Below, one piece after another: positions 42,370-53,020 of a stretch of 64,000 nt of DNA. How positions within the stretch are numbered: position 1 is the stretch's first letter; every line of letters begins with the position of its first letter. The DNA comes from WHSO01 sp963732875 (GTDB taxonomy: Bacteria > Pseudomonadota > Alphaproteobacteria > SMXQ01). The notes beneath the pieces were generated by a model. That model was not told the origin of the DNA. It was given only the letters and a program-made list of their open reading frames with translations, and searched no databases. Made by a program: the position numbers and the translations under genes. The stretch lies in assembly GCA_963732875.1 (NCBI GenBank), contig CAVTBD010000002.1, positions 930,001 through 994,000 of the forward strand, given 5' to 3'.

Positions 42370-43074
42370 TCACTTGTGCCGGCGACTCTCGTCCCACAGA
42401 CGAAACCCGCCGATAAACGCGTTTCCATTCTGTCCTAACCGCGTCCGCAGTGGTAGCTCTTTCACTTTCTTCGTATTGCCGCCGCCCAGCACAACATAAT
42501 CCGGCTGAAACGCCGTCATGAGGTGCTCGACGACCGCCGCAACCTCGGTGCGCCATTTTTTCTTGCCCATGCGCTTCATTCCTTTTCGGCCCAGATAGTC
42601 CTCAAACGTTTTGCCCTTCTTGTAGGGAAGGTGAGCGAGTTCCATGGGCTCGATCACCCCATCGATGATCATGGCCGAGCCTAAGCCGGTGCCGAGGCCG
42701 AGGAACAGCATGCGCCCTCCGGAGTAGCTGCCAAGAGCCTGCATGACGGCATCGTTGACGACCTTGACCGAACAGCCAAAGGCCTCAGCAAAGTTGAAGC
42801 CCACCCAGCCATCGCCAAGATTGTGGGGCTCGGCTAGCGGACGGTTGTGAACCACAGGGCCCGGAAAGCCGATCGAAACTACATCATAGTTCCAGTCACC
42901 AGTCAGGTCCTTGACCTTCCTAACCATGTCCTCCGCGGTGAGTGAGGGCCCGGACTTGAATTCCCGCTTTTCCGATTCCGGACTCAGCATCGTCTTGACG
43001 TGTGTCCCGCCGATATCGATCGCAAGAACCTTGCAGTCCGACTTGGCGTGTCGCCGCTTTTCCGTTCCGGTCAT
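42370..43074 (-). CDS. ppgK: ROK-family kinase, probable polyphosphate glucokinase
   Basis: The protein has 234 residues. LAIDIGGTHVKTML is the phosphate-1 motif of the ROK fold, VSIGFPGPVVHNRPLAEPHN the region with sugar contacts, and LGLGTGLGSAMIIDG the phosphate-2 motif. Length and the PHNLGDGW/ELAHLPY segments fit the polyphosphate glucokinase branch, which phosphorylates glucose with polyphosphate or ATP. Within the island it would feed glucose to Zwf. The start at 43074 is chosen because the upstream extension lacks homology. Confidence 0.8.
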   Translation of the reverse strand: MTGTEKRRHAKSDCKVLAIDIGGTHVKTMLSPESEKREFKSGPSLTAEDMVRKVKDLTGDWNYDVVSIGFPGPVVHNRPLAEPHNLGDGWVGFNFAEAFGCSVKVVNDAVMQALGSYSGGRMLFLGLGTGLGSAMIIDGVIEPMELAHLPYKKGKTFEDYLGRKGMKRMGKKKWRTEVAAVVEHLMTAFQPDYVVLGGGNTKKVKELPLRTRLGQNGNAFIGGFRLWDESRRHK

Positions 43075-43338
43075 CGTTCCATGCCTCTTTTCGGCGGAGC
43101 GCGAACAAGGCACCGTGTGATGTATGCACCGTTGTCGAATAACCGATATTGCCACTTTTTACTTGTTTCCCGGCACCGGACGTCGGCCGGCTAGGCGGCG
43201 CCGATACGGTCTACCGGCTGCAAAGGCATTTGACGATGTCGCAGGATTGTGAAGCGTCACCACGTTCCAGGTTCAATCTCTTATATATGTCTGCTCTATT
43301 TGATGCGTGCCGGTACATATGTATCGAATACTATTTAT

Positions 43339-45954
43339 TTATCGCTTTTCCGACTCAGTTTTTCGAATTTCCCGTTCCGCTTCAAGCCAGTCCTGGACTG
43401 CATGCCCCTCCCGGCGGCCTTGGCTCTCATAGAGTTCATAGGCCCGTGTGGCGATCTGCGGCGTCCCATCGACAAATTCCTTGGCCAACAGGGGCGCCGC
43501 AGTCAGATCGAACACCCGATACGCAAGTAGTTTAAGGCGGTCGTTCGCGAGGAACCACGCTAGAGCATAGCCCCACACGAACAGCGCCCAGCCCCAGCCA
43601 AGTGGCGTCATAAACAGCCCATACACCGCGATCAAAGTCGCCACCAGCTGCGTGCCGAACACCGCCAGCAGCAATATCCGCGCGGGACGTATCGACCAGA
43701 ACGGACCACGCGTGCGCGTAAGGAAAATCGTCAGATGTCCGGCCACGGACAGTTTTAAATACATCAGCGTCTGGATATGCGCGCGGTCGAGGTGGAAAAC
43801 GCGCTCGCCAAGATAGAACAAGCCAAACGCGGCCACGACACCGACGATGCCCAGAACCGTGGAGACGCCCAGCACCATGCGCATGTTCCACGCCTCGGGC
43901 TTATCCTTGTAATGAACGTTGTCATAGGCAATTGATAGAATTGCGCCGTCATTGAGCAATGCAAGCATCACGATCATCACGGCAGTCAACGGATAGAAAT
44001 TGAAGATCAGGATCGCCAGTGTCATGAACAACAGAACGCGCAGCGTCTCGGCGATGCGGTAGATCGCATAGCTGTTCATCCGCTGGAAGATTTTTCGGCT
44101 CTCCTTAATCGCGTCGACAATCACCGACAGGCCGGGCGTCAGCAGCACGATAGACGCCGCTGCGCGCGCCGCGTCCGTCGCGCCGGAAACGGCGATGCCG
44201 CAGTCCGCCTTCTTTAGCGCGGGCGCATCGTTAACACCGTCCCCCGTCATGCCGACGATATGGCCGCGTCGCTGCAGGACATCCACGATATGGAACTTGT
44301 GTTCCGGGAACACCTGGGCGAAGCCGTCCGCCTTTTCAATGGATTCCGCCAACTGCCCCGTCTCGTGATGCTTTGTGTCACCGAACCCGCTGGCATCGAG
44401 GATGTTCGTACCCAGTCCCAATTTCACGGCGGTTTCACGCGCGATAGCAAGTTGATCGCCTGTCACCATCTTGACGTTCACCCCCATCTGTCGCGCGGTG
44501 GCAATGGTCTCCTTGGCCTGTTCCCTCGGTGGGTCGAACAGGGGCAGCACGCCCTGAAACCGCCACTTGCCGTCCTGGCCCGCCCGGGCCACGCCCAATG
44601 AGCGGAACCCGCGCGCAGCGAACTCGTTGACTGCCTGCTCGACAGCAGGCTTGACCTGCTCAGCGTCGGACGATAGCTCCAGGATCACCTGCGGCGCGCC
44701 CTTGGTGACCTTGAACTCTTTTCCGTCTACGCCCTCGACGCTGGCCTCGGTGCGCTTATGCACCGGGTCGAACGGCTGGAAATGGACTACCTGGTAACTT
44801 TTCAGTGCCTGATCGTTTTTCAGGCCGGCGAGTACCGCCAGATCGATGGTATCGTTATTTTCTGCGCGCGACGCCAGCGCCGCGCTGAGGATGACCTGAT
44901 CGATCGGGATTCCGTTCACACTGAACGGGTCCCCCAATGTCAACTTGTTCTGGGTCAGGGTTCCGGTCTTGTCAGAGCACAGTACATCCACCCCGGCAAG
45001 TTCCTCTATCGCCGCCAACCGGGTCACAATCGCCTCTTTTTTGGCCAGCAAACGCGCGCCCACCGCCATGGTCACCGACAGGACCGTAGGCATCGCCACG
45101 GGAATCGCGGCCACGGTGAGCACCAGAGCGAACTGCAATGTCGTTAGGATTGGGTCACCGCGAAAGAGTGCAACCCCCAGAATCACCACCACAAGTGTAA
45201 CTGCAAGGACGATCAGGTAATCGCCGATCTTCAGCACGGCGCGTTGGAAATGGCTGACGGTATGCGCTTCCTGCACCAGCTGCGCGGTCTTCCCAAAATA
45301 GGTGTTTGCGCCCGTGCCATAGACGAGCGCGCTGATTTCTCCCTGCCGGAGGATCGACCCGGAAAATATGGCATCGCCCGGTTTGCGCTCGGCGGGAAGA
45401 GACTCGCCCGTCAAGGCGGACTGATCAACCTCCACCGGGTCGCCGTCGAGCAGACGCGCATCCGCCGGCACGATGTCGCCAAGACGAACGCGGATGACGT
45501 CGCCTGGAACCACTTCGCGCGCCGGCACGCTTGTCCAGTTCCCGTCGCGGATAACGCGGGCATTAATCGCCAGCTTGGCCCTCAGGGCGGCGATCGCGTT
45601 GCCTGCCTGGTGTTCTTCCCAAAAGCCGACCACCGCGTTGGCTAAAAGGAGAACAAAGATGATGAAAAAGTCGGGCCAATGCCGGGCGACGGCGGAAAGG
45701 ATCACCGCCGCTTCAATCATCCACGGGATGGGACCCCAGAAATAGGTGAGGAACTTAAGGAACGAACTGGTTTCCTTTACCTCGATCTCGTTCAGCCCAT
45801 AGTGGGTCAGCCGCGTCTGCGCTTCTGCCTGACTGAGCCCGTTCGGCGACGATCCCAACTGCTTTTCCAGGTCCGGCATCGGAACTGATTTCAGATCATT
45901 TATCGCATCCGGTTTCGATGGAGTGCCGTTGGGTCTGTCGTCCTGGCGTTTCAT
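43339..45954 (-). CDS. Plasma-membrane proton-efflux P-type ATPase (P3A)
   Basis: The protein has 871 residues. VDVLCSDKTGTLTQNKLTLG has the phosphorylated aspartate, ALTGESLPAERKPGD the TGES dephosphorylation motif, MVTGDQLAIARETAVKLG and MTGDGVNDAPALKKADCGIA the nucleotide and hinge motifs. The length and lack of a long regulatory tail match bacterial Pma1-like H+-ATPases. It exports protons across the inner membrane with ATP. It lies 88 bp after a Na+/H+ antiporter gene, and together they would set pH and ion balance when phosphoketolase produces acetate. Confidence 0.9.
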   Translation of the reverse strand: MKRQDDRPNGTPSKPDAINDLKSVPMPDLEKQLGSSPNGLSQAEAQTRLTHYGLNEIEVKETSSFLKFLTYFWGPIPWMIEAAVILSAVARHWPDFFIIFVLLLANAVVGFWEEHQAGNAIAALRAKLAINARVIRDGNWTSVPAREVVPGDVIRVRLGDIVPADARLLDGDPVEVDQSALTGESLPAERKPGDAIFSGSILRQGEISALVYGTGANTYFGKTAQLVQEAHTVSHFQRAVLKIGDYLIVLAVTLVVVILGVALFRGDPILTTLQFALVLTVAAIPVAMPTVLSVTMAVGARLLAKKEAIVTRLAAIEELAGVDVLCSDKTGTLTQNKLTLGDPFSVNGIPIDQVILSAALASRAENNDTIDLAVLAGLKNDQALKSYQVVHFQPFDPVHKRTEASVEGVDGKEFKVTKGAPQVILELSSDAEQVKPAVEQAVNEFAARGFRSLGVARAGQDGKWRFQGVLPLFDPPREQAKETIATARQMGVNVKMVTGDQLAIARETAVKLGLGTNILDASGFGDTKHHETGQLAESIEKADGFAQVFPEHKFHIVDVLQRRGHIVGMTGDGVNDAPALKKADCGIAVSGATDAARAAASIVLLTPGLSVIVDAIKESRKIFQRMNSYAIYRIAETLRVLLFMTLAILIFNFYPLTAVMIVMLALLNDGAILSIAYDNVHYKDKPEAWNMRMVLGVSTVLGIVGVVAAFGLFYLGERVFHLDRAHIQTLMYLKLSVAGHLTIFLTRTRGPFWSIRPARILLLAVFGTQLVATLIAVYGLFMTPLGWGWALFVWGYALAWFLANDRLKLLAYRVFDLTAAPLLAKEFVDGTPQIATRAYELYESQGRREGHAVQDWLEAEREIRKTESEKR

Positions 45955-46042
45955 GATGGGAATTCTCTCGTCAGCACTATGGCAAAGGTTGCTGCAAATA
46001 AATCCGCCAGGAGCACTATTGGCCGCGTTTTCCGGCGAAGAT

Positions 46043-47650
46043 TCATGACGCGTCATCCTTTTTCCTGGCGAGGCCCTGTTCCGAGATACTCTCTTCTTCC
46101 TCGCCCGACTCCAGTTGCAATAGTCTGGCGTCGATGTCAGCCAGCAGCTTCTCGTAAATTTCCTGACTGAGAATGCCTTGTCGGAAGGAGTCGATCACAT
46201 GGTTCTTCTCTGTCAGCAATAGATGTCGGCGCGCCCATTGGGATTCCTGGGTGGCAATCGCCGCACGGTCGAGTTCTAACTTGCCGATTCTCTGTTGCTC
46301 CTCGTCAATCCGCTTTTCGTATTCCCCCTTGAGGTGGGCGCGCACGCCATTGCCAGAGAAATACACATGTGACATATGTTCCAGTTCTTCAAGCGCTGCA
46401 CCGGCCGCCTGCATTTTGCCACGGGCGAACTCGTACGCCTCCCGGTGCTCTCGCCCTTTGACGATGCCCAGCCATCGGAGCAATGGCGAAACAGTCACGC
46501 CATGAACCAGAACTGAGATCATCACCACCCCGAACGTCATCGTCACCAACAGGTCACGGTGCGCAAAATCTTTTGCCAGACTGAGCACCAGCACCATCGG
46601 CAAGCCGCCGCGCAACCCGCCCCACGTCAAAACAACACTCCATGGCCACGGAATCTTTTCACGGGTCTTGCGCAATAATCCCGACACGCCGAAGATCACC
46701 ATGCCCCGCGCCGCGGTCACGACCAGATACGCTATGAGAATCACCTTCCACGAACCAAACAGCGCGTTGAGATGCACTTCGAGGCCGATGAGCAGGAACA
46801 CGATTGAGTTCAACGCGAAGGCTACGTATTCCCAAAAGGTTTCCACAGCGACCCGCGTGGACGGTGTCATGCCGGTGCGCGCACCGTAATTACCGCAGAG
46901 CGCGCCCGCCACGACGACCGCGATGACACCCGAAAAATTAAAATGCTCAGCCGCCACAAACGACCCATACGCTGCGATGGTCGTAAGCGTAATCTCGATC
47001 ATCGCATCATCAATCTGTTTGATCACTTGCGAGACGGCTAGGCCAATCGCCGCACCGATCAGGCCCCCAAAACCGACGATCTCGAGGAAGTCCACTGTCA
47101 GGTGCCAACCAGTGACGCTGGCGCCTGTCACCAGCGACAGACTCAGCGTGAAAAAGACGATTGCCGTGCCGTCGTTGAGTAAACTCTCGCCGTCCAGCAA
47201 GACCGACAAACGGCGCGGCGCGCCGAGGCTGCGAAATACCGCTACGACCGCGAGCGGATCAGTCGCCGCGATCAACGACCCGAACACCAACGCGTACTGC
47301 CACGTGAAACCAATTTCTAGATGCAGCGTATTCACCGCGGGCGTCAAGATTACCGTTGTCAACGCCACTGCCGCGGCCACACCCGGCACGGCGAGAGATG
47401 CAATGGCTAGCCGGTTACGCCAGAATTCGCGGAACTCGATGTGAAATGCAGCTTCGAATAGCAAGCCCGGCAGGAAAACCGAATAGAGCAATTCCTTGGT
47501 AAGATGCGGCGGCGTGAACAGGTTCAGGAGACTAAGTGCCAGCCCGGTCAGCACCAACGCCACCGTGTACGGTACATGCAGTTGTCTGACCGCAATCGCG
47601 ACAGCGACCGCAACCGAAAACAATAGAAGTAAAATCGATTCTGTGTGCAC
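46043..47650 (-). CDS. Na+/H+ antiporter, CPA1 (NhaP-type)
   Basis: The protein has 535 residues. About 12 hydrophobic helices are followed by a hydrophilic, helical C-terminal region of some 120 residues. GSLIAATDPLAVVAVFRSLG has the conserved TDP motif and LLDGESLLNDGTAIVFF the ND pair for cation exchange, both hallmarks of CPA1 antiporters. It exchanges sodium or potassium for protons. It is placed between the DUF389 membrane protein and the proton ATPase, all on the same strand. Confidence 0.9.
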   Translation of the reverse strand: MHTESILLLLFSVAVAVAIAVRQLHVPYTVALVLTGLALSLLNLFTPPHLTKELLYSVFLPGLLFEAAFHIEFREFWRNRLAIASLAVPGVAAAVALTTVILTPAVNTLHLEIGFTWQYALVFGSLIAATDPLAVVAVFRSLGAPRRLSVLLDGESLLNDGTAIVFFTLSLSLVTGASVTGWHLTVDFLEIVGFGGLIGAAIGLAVSQVIKQIDDAMIEITLTTIAAYGSFVAAEHFNFSGVIAVVVAGALCGNYGARTGMTPSTRVAVETFWEYVAFALNSIVFLLIGLEVHLNALFGSWKVILIAYLVVTAARGMVIFGVSGLLRKTREKIPWPWSVVLTWGGLRGGLPMVLVLSLAKDFAHRDLLVTMTFGVVMISVLVHGVTVSPLLRWLGIVKGREHREAYEFARGKMQAAGAALEELEHMSHVYFSGNGVRAHLKGEYEKRIDEEQQRIGKLELDRAAIATQESQWARRHLLLTEKNHVIDSFRQGILSQEIYEKLLADIDARLLQLESGEEEESISEQGLARKKDDAS

Positions 47651-47724
47651 CGCCGCTTACTCCGATATCAGGTACTTATGGCCGGAGAACAACATCCTCG
47701 CTGTGTTTGTAAGCTCGTCCGTGT

Positions 47725-48741
47725 TCAAATCGCGCCATGTCGCAACAGCAGGATCAATCCGATCAATGCCGCCAACATTACCGTCCACAGTGCGATGGCG
47801 ATGCGCGTAGCCTTCACGGCCCGATCTTTCTCCCACCAACTCGCCGGACGAATGCCCTGCACCAAAAACGTCGCCACGCCAGCCAGATTCACGCAAATCA
47901 GGTTCATCAAAAATGACGACAATGCGCCCGAAGCCAACTCCATCTCTCCAGCGCCAAGCAGTAGCCCGAACGTTACCAGTGGGGGCAACAACGCTACGGC
48001 GACCATCACGCCGATCAACGTTGCCGATATGCCTGTCGTAAACGCAAGCGCTCCCGCGCAGCCTGACGCCAACGCAACCGCGATGTCGCCGAGGCCCATC
48101 CGCGTGCGCGATGCCACTTCGGACGACGTCGGGTCCACGTGCACCATCACACCTAAGACCACTGACAGCGTTATCGTTGTCGCGATTCCGGCCAGGGCCG
48201 TTAGGAGCGCACGCCGCAGCAGCGACAGGTCACCCAGCGTCGTGCCGAGCACCAGAGCCATGTTCGGCCCGAGCAACGGCGCGATCACCATCGCCCCGAT
48301 GATGATCGCAACGCTGTTGTGATTGAGACCGATCGCCGCCACGATGGTGGACAACACCGCCATCGTCAGATAAACCTTCGAACATCGCGCGGCATCCTTG
48401 ATGTCCTCGTAGAGTTCCTCTCGGCCGATCCGCTCCGGTGATTTCTCCGCCAGCGGAGGTTGTCCGGGTTCAGCGGGCACCTCGGGCTCCGGTGCCGCAC
48501 GCGGCAATGTCGCCTCGACGGGAAGGATAATCACTCGGTTGCCCTCGTCACCGGTGTAATGTTTTTCCAGCAAATCCAGTACCGCCTCGTTCTGCTCTGC
48601 GTCCAACAGGATCCGCACCAGTATTTCCCCGTCCGGCAATCGGACCTGCCGATGTTCGAGCACCGTGTGTTCCTTGAGAAGCTGGCGGATCTCCGCGCCA
48701 TCCTTCTCCTGCAGCACCATCTCAATCAATCGAAGCGCCAT
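47725..48741 (-). CDS. DUF389 (TIGR00341) family membrane protein
   Basis: The protein has 338 residues. The N-terminal cytosolic ACT-like part (LIEMVLQEKDGAEIRQLL and VRLPDGEILVRILLDAEQ) precedes six or so helices with HNSVAIIIGAMVIAPLLGPN and GISATLIGVMVAVALLPPL, the family's signature loops. Function is unknown. It starts seven bases after the phosphoketolase stop, so it is in the operon with xfp and ackA, a placement that suggests a link to acid or ion handling. Confidence 0.88.
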   Translation of the reverse strand: MALRLIEMVLQEKDGAEIRQLLKEHTVLEHRQVRLPDGEILVRILLDAEQNEAVLDLLEKHYTGDEGNRVIILPVEATLPRAAPEPEVPAEPGQPPLAEKSPERIGREELYEDIKDAARCSKVYLTMAVLSTIVAAIGLNHNSVAIIIGAMVIAPLLGPNMALVLGTTLGDLSLLRRALLTALAGIATTITLSVVLGVMVHVDPTSSEVASRTRMGLGDIAVALASGCAGALAFTTGISATLIGVMVAVALLPPLVTFGLLLGAGEMELASGALSSFLMNLICVNLAGVATFLVQGIRPASWWEKDRAVKATRIAIALWTVMLAALIGLILLLRHGAI

Positions 48742-48748
48742 CGTGGTG

Positions 48749-51146
48749 TCAGTCCTTCCACCTCCAATTCCGAATTTCCGGTAGGTCTTCGCCGTGCTTC
48801 TCGATGTACTGCCTGTGCTCGATGAGCTTGTCCTTGAGCCGCTGTTTCAGATAGATACCCTTGTCGCCTGTCTGAGGCAGACGGTCGACGACGTCCATCA
48901 CGAGATGGAACCGATCAAGATCGTTCACCACCGTCATGTCGAAGGGTGTAGTGATGGTTCCCTCTTCCTTGTAACCGCGGACGTGAATGTTCTCGTGGTT
49001 AGTGCGGCGGTAGGTCAGTCGGTGGATTAACCACGGATAGGCATGAAAGGCGAATATTACCGGCTTGTTCTTGGTGAAGATCTCGTCGAAATCCATGTCG
49101 CTCAAGCCGTGCGGGTGCTCGATTTGCGGCTGCAGCTTCATGAGGTCGACGACATTGACCACCCGGATTTTCAGGTCGGACAGATGCTCCCGCATGATGG
49201 AAACGGCGGCGAGCGTCTCCAGCGTGGGCACGTCGCCGCAGCAAGCCATGACGACGTCAGGCGCAGCGGCCTGGTCGTTACTGGCCCACTGCCAGATGCC
49301 GATGCCCTGGGTGCAGTGCTTGACAGCCGCGTCCATCGTCAGCCATTGCGGCGCTGGGTGTTTTCCTGCGATCACCACGTTGACGTAATGCCGGCTGCGC
49401 AGACAGTGATCCATCACCGACAACAGGCAATTAGCATCGGGAGGAAAATATGCACGTACGACTTCGGCCTTCTTGTTCACGACATGGTCGATGAAACCGG
49501 GATCCTGGTGCGTGAAGCCGTTGTGATCCTGGCGCCAGACATGAGATGCCAGAAGGTAGTTAAGCGAGGCAATCTTCCGTCGCCACGGCAGGTGCGCCGT
49601 GACCTTCAGCCACTTGGCGTGCTGGTTGAACATCGAATCGATAATGTGGATGAACGCCTCGTAGCAGTTGAAGAGTCCGTGGCGGCCAGTGAGCAGATAG
49701 CCCTCAAGCCAGCCTTCGCATTGGTGCTCGCTGAGCATCGAGTTCCAGTACGCGCCCGACGGGCGCGAGAAATTCGTCGTTCGACACGGTCGCGGCGTCC
49801 CATTGGCGGTTGCGTCACCTCAAAGAGAGCTTCCAGGCCGTTGGAGAGCGTTTCGTCAGGACCAAAGACCCGGAAATTCCGCTGCTCGCTGTTGAGCTTC
49901 GCTACGTCGCGCAGGAAACGCGCGAGCACGTGCGTGTCGCCAATGCCAGGTACACCCGGTGCGGGAACATTTTCCGCGTAGTCGCGAAAATCAGGCATCT
50001 GCAGGTCGCGGAGCAGACATGCCGCCGTTGGCGTGGGGATTCGCGCCCATGCGTCGTTCGCCCGTGGGCGCAAGTGCGGCCAGTTCCGCCTTCAGCCGGC
50101 CCCGCTCATCGAAGAGTTCTTCCGGCCGATAGCTTCTCAGCCAGTCTTCCAGAAGTTTGAGGTGTTCGGGATGGGTGGCGGGATCGGAGAGCGGCACCTG
50201 ATGCGCATGGAAGGTGCCTTCGATCTGAACGCCGTCGACCATCTTCGGCCCGGTCCAGCCCTTGGGCGATTTGAGGACGATCATCGGCCAGCGCGGGCGC
50301 GCGAGGTCGCCGTCGGACGCGAGCGTCCTGCTGGATTTTCTTGATTTGCTCGACCGCGATATCGAGCGTCGTGGCCATCGCCTGATGCATCAGCGCGGGA
50401 TCGTCACCCTCGACGAAGTACGGCGTCCACCCGTAGCCGCGGAGCAGCTGTTCCAGTTCCTCACGGGTGATGCGGGCGAGAACCGTCGGATTGGAAATCT
50501 TGTAACCGTTGAGATGCAGGATCGGCAGCACCGCGCCGTCGGTGGCGGGATTGAGAAACTTGTTCGAATGCCATGCGGTGGCCAGCGGCCCCGTCTCCGC
50601 CTCGCCGTCGCCTACGACGCAGGCGACGACGAGGTCGGGATTGTCGAACACCGCCCCGAACGAATGGCTGAGTGAATAGCCCAGTTCGCCGCCTTCGTGG
50701 ATCGAGCCGGGGCACTCGGGCGATGCGTGACTGGGGATTCCGCCGGGAAAGGAAAACTGGATAAACAGTTTCCGCAGCCCTGCCTCATCCTGGCTGATGT
50801 CGGGATATATCTCGCTGTAAGTGCCCTCGAGATAGGTATTGCCCACGACGGCCGGGCCGCCGTGTCCCGGTCCGGCGACGTAAATCATGTCGAGATTATA
50901 CTTTTTTATGACGCGGTTCAGATGCACGTAAATGAAATTCTGCCCGGGCGTCGTACCCCAGTGCCCTAGCAGCATGTGCTTCACATCCGAGAGCGCCAAC
51001 GGCCGCTTCAGTAGCGGATTGTCGTAAAGATAAATCTGACCCACGGACACATAGTTAGCCGCCCGCCAATACGCATCCATTTTTTGGAGCAGGTCAGGCG
51101 ACAGCGGTTTATCAGTTTCGTCAGGTTGTTTTGCGTTCATCATCAT
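48749..51146 (-). pseudogene. xfp: Xylulose-5-phosphate/fructose-6-phosphate phosphoketolase, multiply frameshifted
   Basis: All domains of a normal phosphoketolase of about 800 residues are present but in different frames: the thiamine-diphosphate part (HLNRVIKKYNLDMIYVAGPG, HEGGELGYSLSHSFGAVFDN, CVVGDGEAETGPLATAW), then MIVLKSPKGWTGPKMVDG, RMGANPHANGG, LLRDLQMPDFRDYAENVP and the C-terminal half through IRNWRWKD. Single-base shifts near 50320, 50018, 49812 and 49743 break it. The enzyme cleaves xylulose 5-phosphate or fructose 6-phosphate to acetyl phosphate, used by the acetate kinase 46 bp upstream. Sequence between the breaks is well preserved. Confidence 0.93.
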
Positions 51147-51192
51147 CTTCCACGTCAATCGCAAGCTGCCAGGACGTGGCAGACCGCCCTCG

Positions 51193-52368
51193 CTATGGTT
51201 TCTTCTTCGTCCGTGCGAATGACGCGGACCGCGACCGGTTCGCCGCTGCGGAAATCACACTCTCATTCGCCGCATTTCGTTTTTCTTCGAGATCGATCCC
51301 GAGAAATCCTAGCCCATCACAAATCCGGGTGCGGATCGTGGGCGCGTTTTCGCCGATGCCTCCTGCAAAAATGAGCGTATCCAATCCGCCCAGCGCGGCG
51401 GCGAAGGCGCCGATCCACTTTTTCACTTGGTAACAAAACAGCTCGACCGCTTCGGCCGACCGAATGTCCCGCGTTTCGTTCTTCAGTAAGTCGCACATGT
51501 CGGAACTTGTCTCGGATATCCCGAGCAGCCCGGACTGGGAATTGACCATGCCGTTGAATTGCTGCGCACTCATCTGTTCAGTGCGCGCCAGATACCAGAC
51601 CAGCCCGGGATCGAGATCGCCGGAGCGGGTGCTCATCGGCACGCCGGCTGTCGGCGTGAAACCCATGCTCGTATCGATGGATTTGCCGTCACGTACCGCT
51701 GCCAGGCTCGCGCCATTGCCCAAGTGGGCTAGGATGACCCGGCCTAGGGCTGCCTCCGGCCCGGCGAGATGGGCCAGTTCTCCCATCAGAAACTCATAGG
51801 ATAACCCGTGAAACCCGTACCGCCGTATCCCCTGTGCTTCATAGCGGCGCGGAATGGGCAACATTCGGGCTACGCGGGGCAGGTGATGGTGAAAAGCAGT
51901 GTCGAAACACGCTATTTGAGGTAAATTTGGAAACTGGCGACGAAACTCCTCGATCAACATGATCTCGGCCGGAAGATGATCAGAATCGAAAGGACTGAGC
52001 AGGCGCAGTTCCTCGACCATCTCCGGCGTAATTCGCTGCGGCGCGCTATACTTCGGCCCGCCATGCACCACGCGATGGCCCACCGCGCTCAGCCCTTCGC
52101 GCCCGATGCGTTCCCCGATCAAGGCCATCACAAAGCCCCCGGCCACCATGTGATTCGACGCGGTCACTACCCGCGAGAAGCTGTCCGCCGGGTTCGCCCC
52201 CTTCACGCGGAACGTGGCATCTGGCAATCCAATACGCTCGAGTGCACCCTCCAGAATCCGCCGGAGCGAGTCACCGGCTTCGAACAACGCGAACTTGATG
52301 CTCGACGAGCCGCCATTGATCGTCACGATGTATGAATCAGCTGGATTCACGAATGGCTCCCTCGTCAT
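51193..52368 (-). CDS. ackA: Acetate kinase
   Basis: The protein has 391 residues. IVTINGGSSSIKFALFEAGD is the N-terminal signature with the catalytic Asn, RRYGFHGLSYEFLM holds the substrate-site histidine, VILAHLGNGASLAAVRDG the phosphate loop, and TLIFAGGIGENAPTIR the C-terminal adenosine motif. It makes ATP and acetate from acetyl phosphate, the product of phosphoketolase encoded next in the operon. Its start overlaps the end of the HAD gene by 32 bp, so translation is probably coupled. Confidence 0.94.
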   Translation of the reverse strand: MTREPFVNPADSYIVTINGGSSSIKFALFEAGDSLRRILEGALERIGLPDATFRVKGANPADSFSRVVTASNHMVAGGFVMALIGERIGREGLSAVGHRVVHGGPKYSAPQRITPEMVEELRLLSPFDSDHLPAEIMLIEEFRRQFPNLPQIACFDTAFHHHLPRVARMLPIPRRYEAQGIRRYGFHGLSYEFLMGELAHLAGPEAALGRVILAHLGNGASLAAVRDGKSIDTSMGFTPTAGVPMSTRSGDLDPGLVWYLARTEQMSAQQFNGMVNSQSGLLGISETSSDMCDLLKNETRDIRSAEAVELFCYQVKKWIGAFAAALGGLDTLIFAGGIGENAPTIRTRICDGLGFLGIDLEEKRNAANESVISAAANRSRSASFARTKKKP

Positions 52369-53020
52369 TCTTCAACCCGAACGAAGCCAGCTTCGCGCAT
52401 GTCGACGCGTAATCCGTGTGAAGAATGCTTCGAATGTTGATGTCCTCGGCAATCCGGACGAACATCGAGGTGTTTTCGATATAGACGACCTGCCGCGCCG
52501 GAACCTGGGCGACGTCAAGTGCAAGCCGGAAAATGTGGACATCTGGTTTGCGCAATCCGACGAAGCAGGAGGAAATGAAGAGATCGACAAACCGGTCCAG
52601 CTTGAACTTCCGAATCCGATACGCATTCAGCTCGCGCCCTTCGTTACTGACCACGGCGATCTTCAGCCCGTACCGGGCCTTGAGTAGAATGATCAGATCG
52701 ATCATCTCGAGGTGAGGTTTCGATTGCGCGAACATGAAGCGGCGAAACTGCGCCCGGGTGAACTGCCGTTTTTTATAGAAGATGACCCGGGTGAGATATT
52801 CTTCTAGCGTGAACTTTCCGTCCTGATGAGTGTTCCAGGCCGCCTGATGCCGGTCCTCCATCTCCGACGCTTCCAGCTTGAAGTGCGAGACCGCCCGTTT
52901 GCGGGAATGACGATCCCACCCGTCGGAGAGCAAGACGCCGCCGATATCCACAAATATGCAGCTAATTGCCTTCGCTTTCCGCACCGCTTTCCCTTCCGTT
53001 GATCGGATCATCGCTGCCAC
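52337..53020 (-). CDS. HAD-superfamily hydrolase between glgP and ackA
   Basis: The protein has 227 residues (start 53020, or 53011). SCIFVDIGGVLLSDGWDRHS is HAD motif I, but the usual second aspartate of DxD is replaced (DIGGV), as in other HAD-IA proteins with DxGGV. LKIAVVSNEGRELNAYRI is motif II, and GLRKPDVHIFRLALDVA with VVYIENTSMFVRIAED forms motifs III and IV, where an Asp of motif IV is Glu/Asn. It may be a weak phosphatase or a regulator. Overlaps on both sides with glgP and ackA show a tight operon. Confidence 0.82.
   Translation of the reverse strand: MAAMIRSTEGKAVRKAKAISCIFVDIGGVLLSDGWDRHSRKRAVSHFKLEASEMEDRHQAAWNTHQDGKFTLEEYLTRVIFYKKRQFTRAQFRRFMFAQSKPHLEMIDLIILLKARYGLKIAVVSNEGRELNAYRIRKFKLDRFVDLFISSCFVGLRKPDVHIFRLALDVAQVPARQVVYIENTSMFVRIAEDINIRSILHTDYASTCAKLASFGLKNDEGAIRESS

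Noticed and set aside
48749..51146. Programmed frameshifting in xfp
   Set aside because: Four shifts at sites without slippery heptamers or the same direction are not a programmed event.
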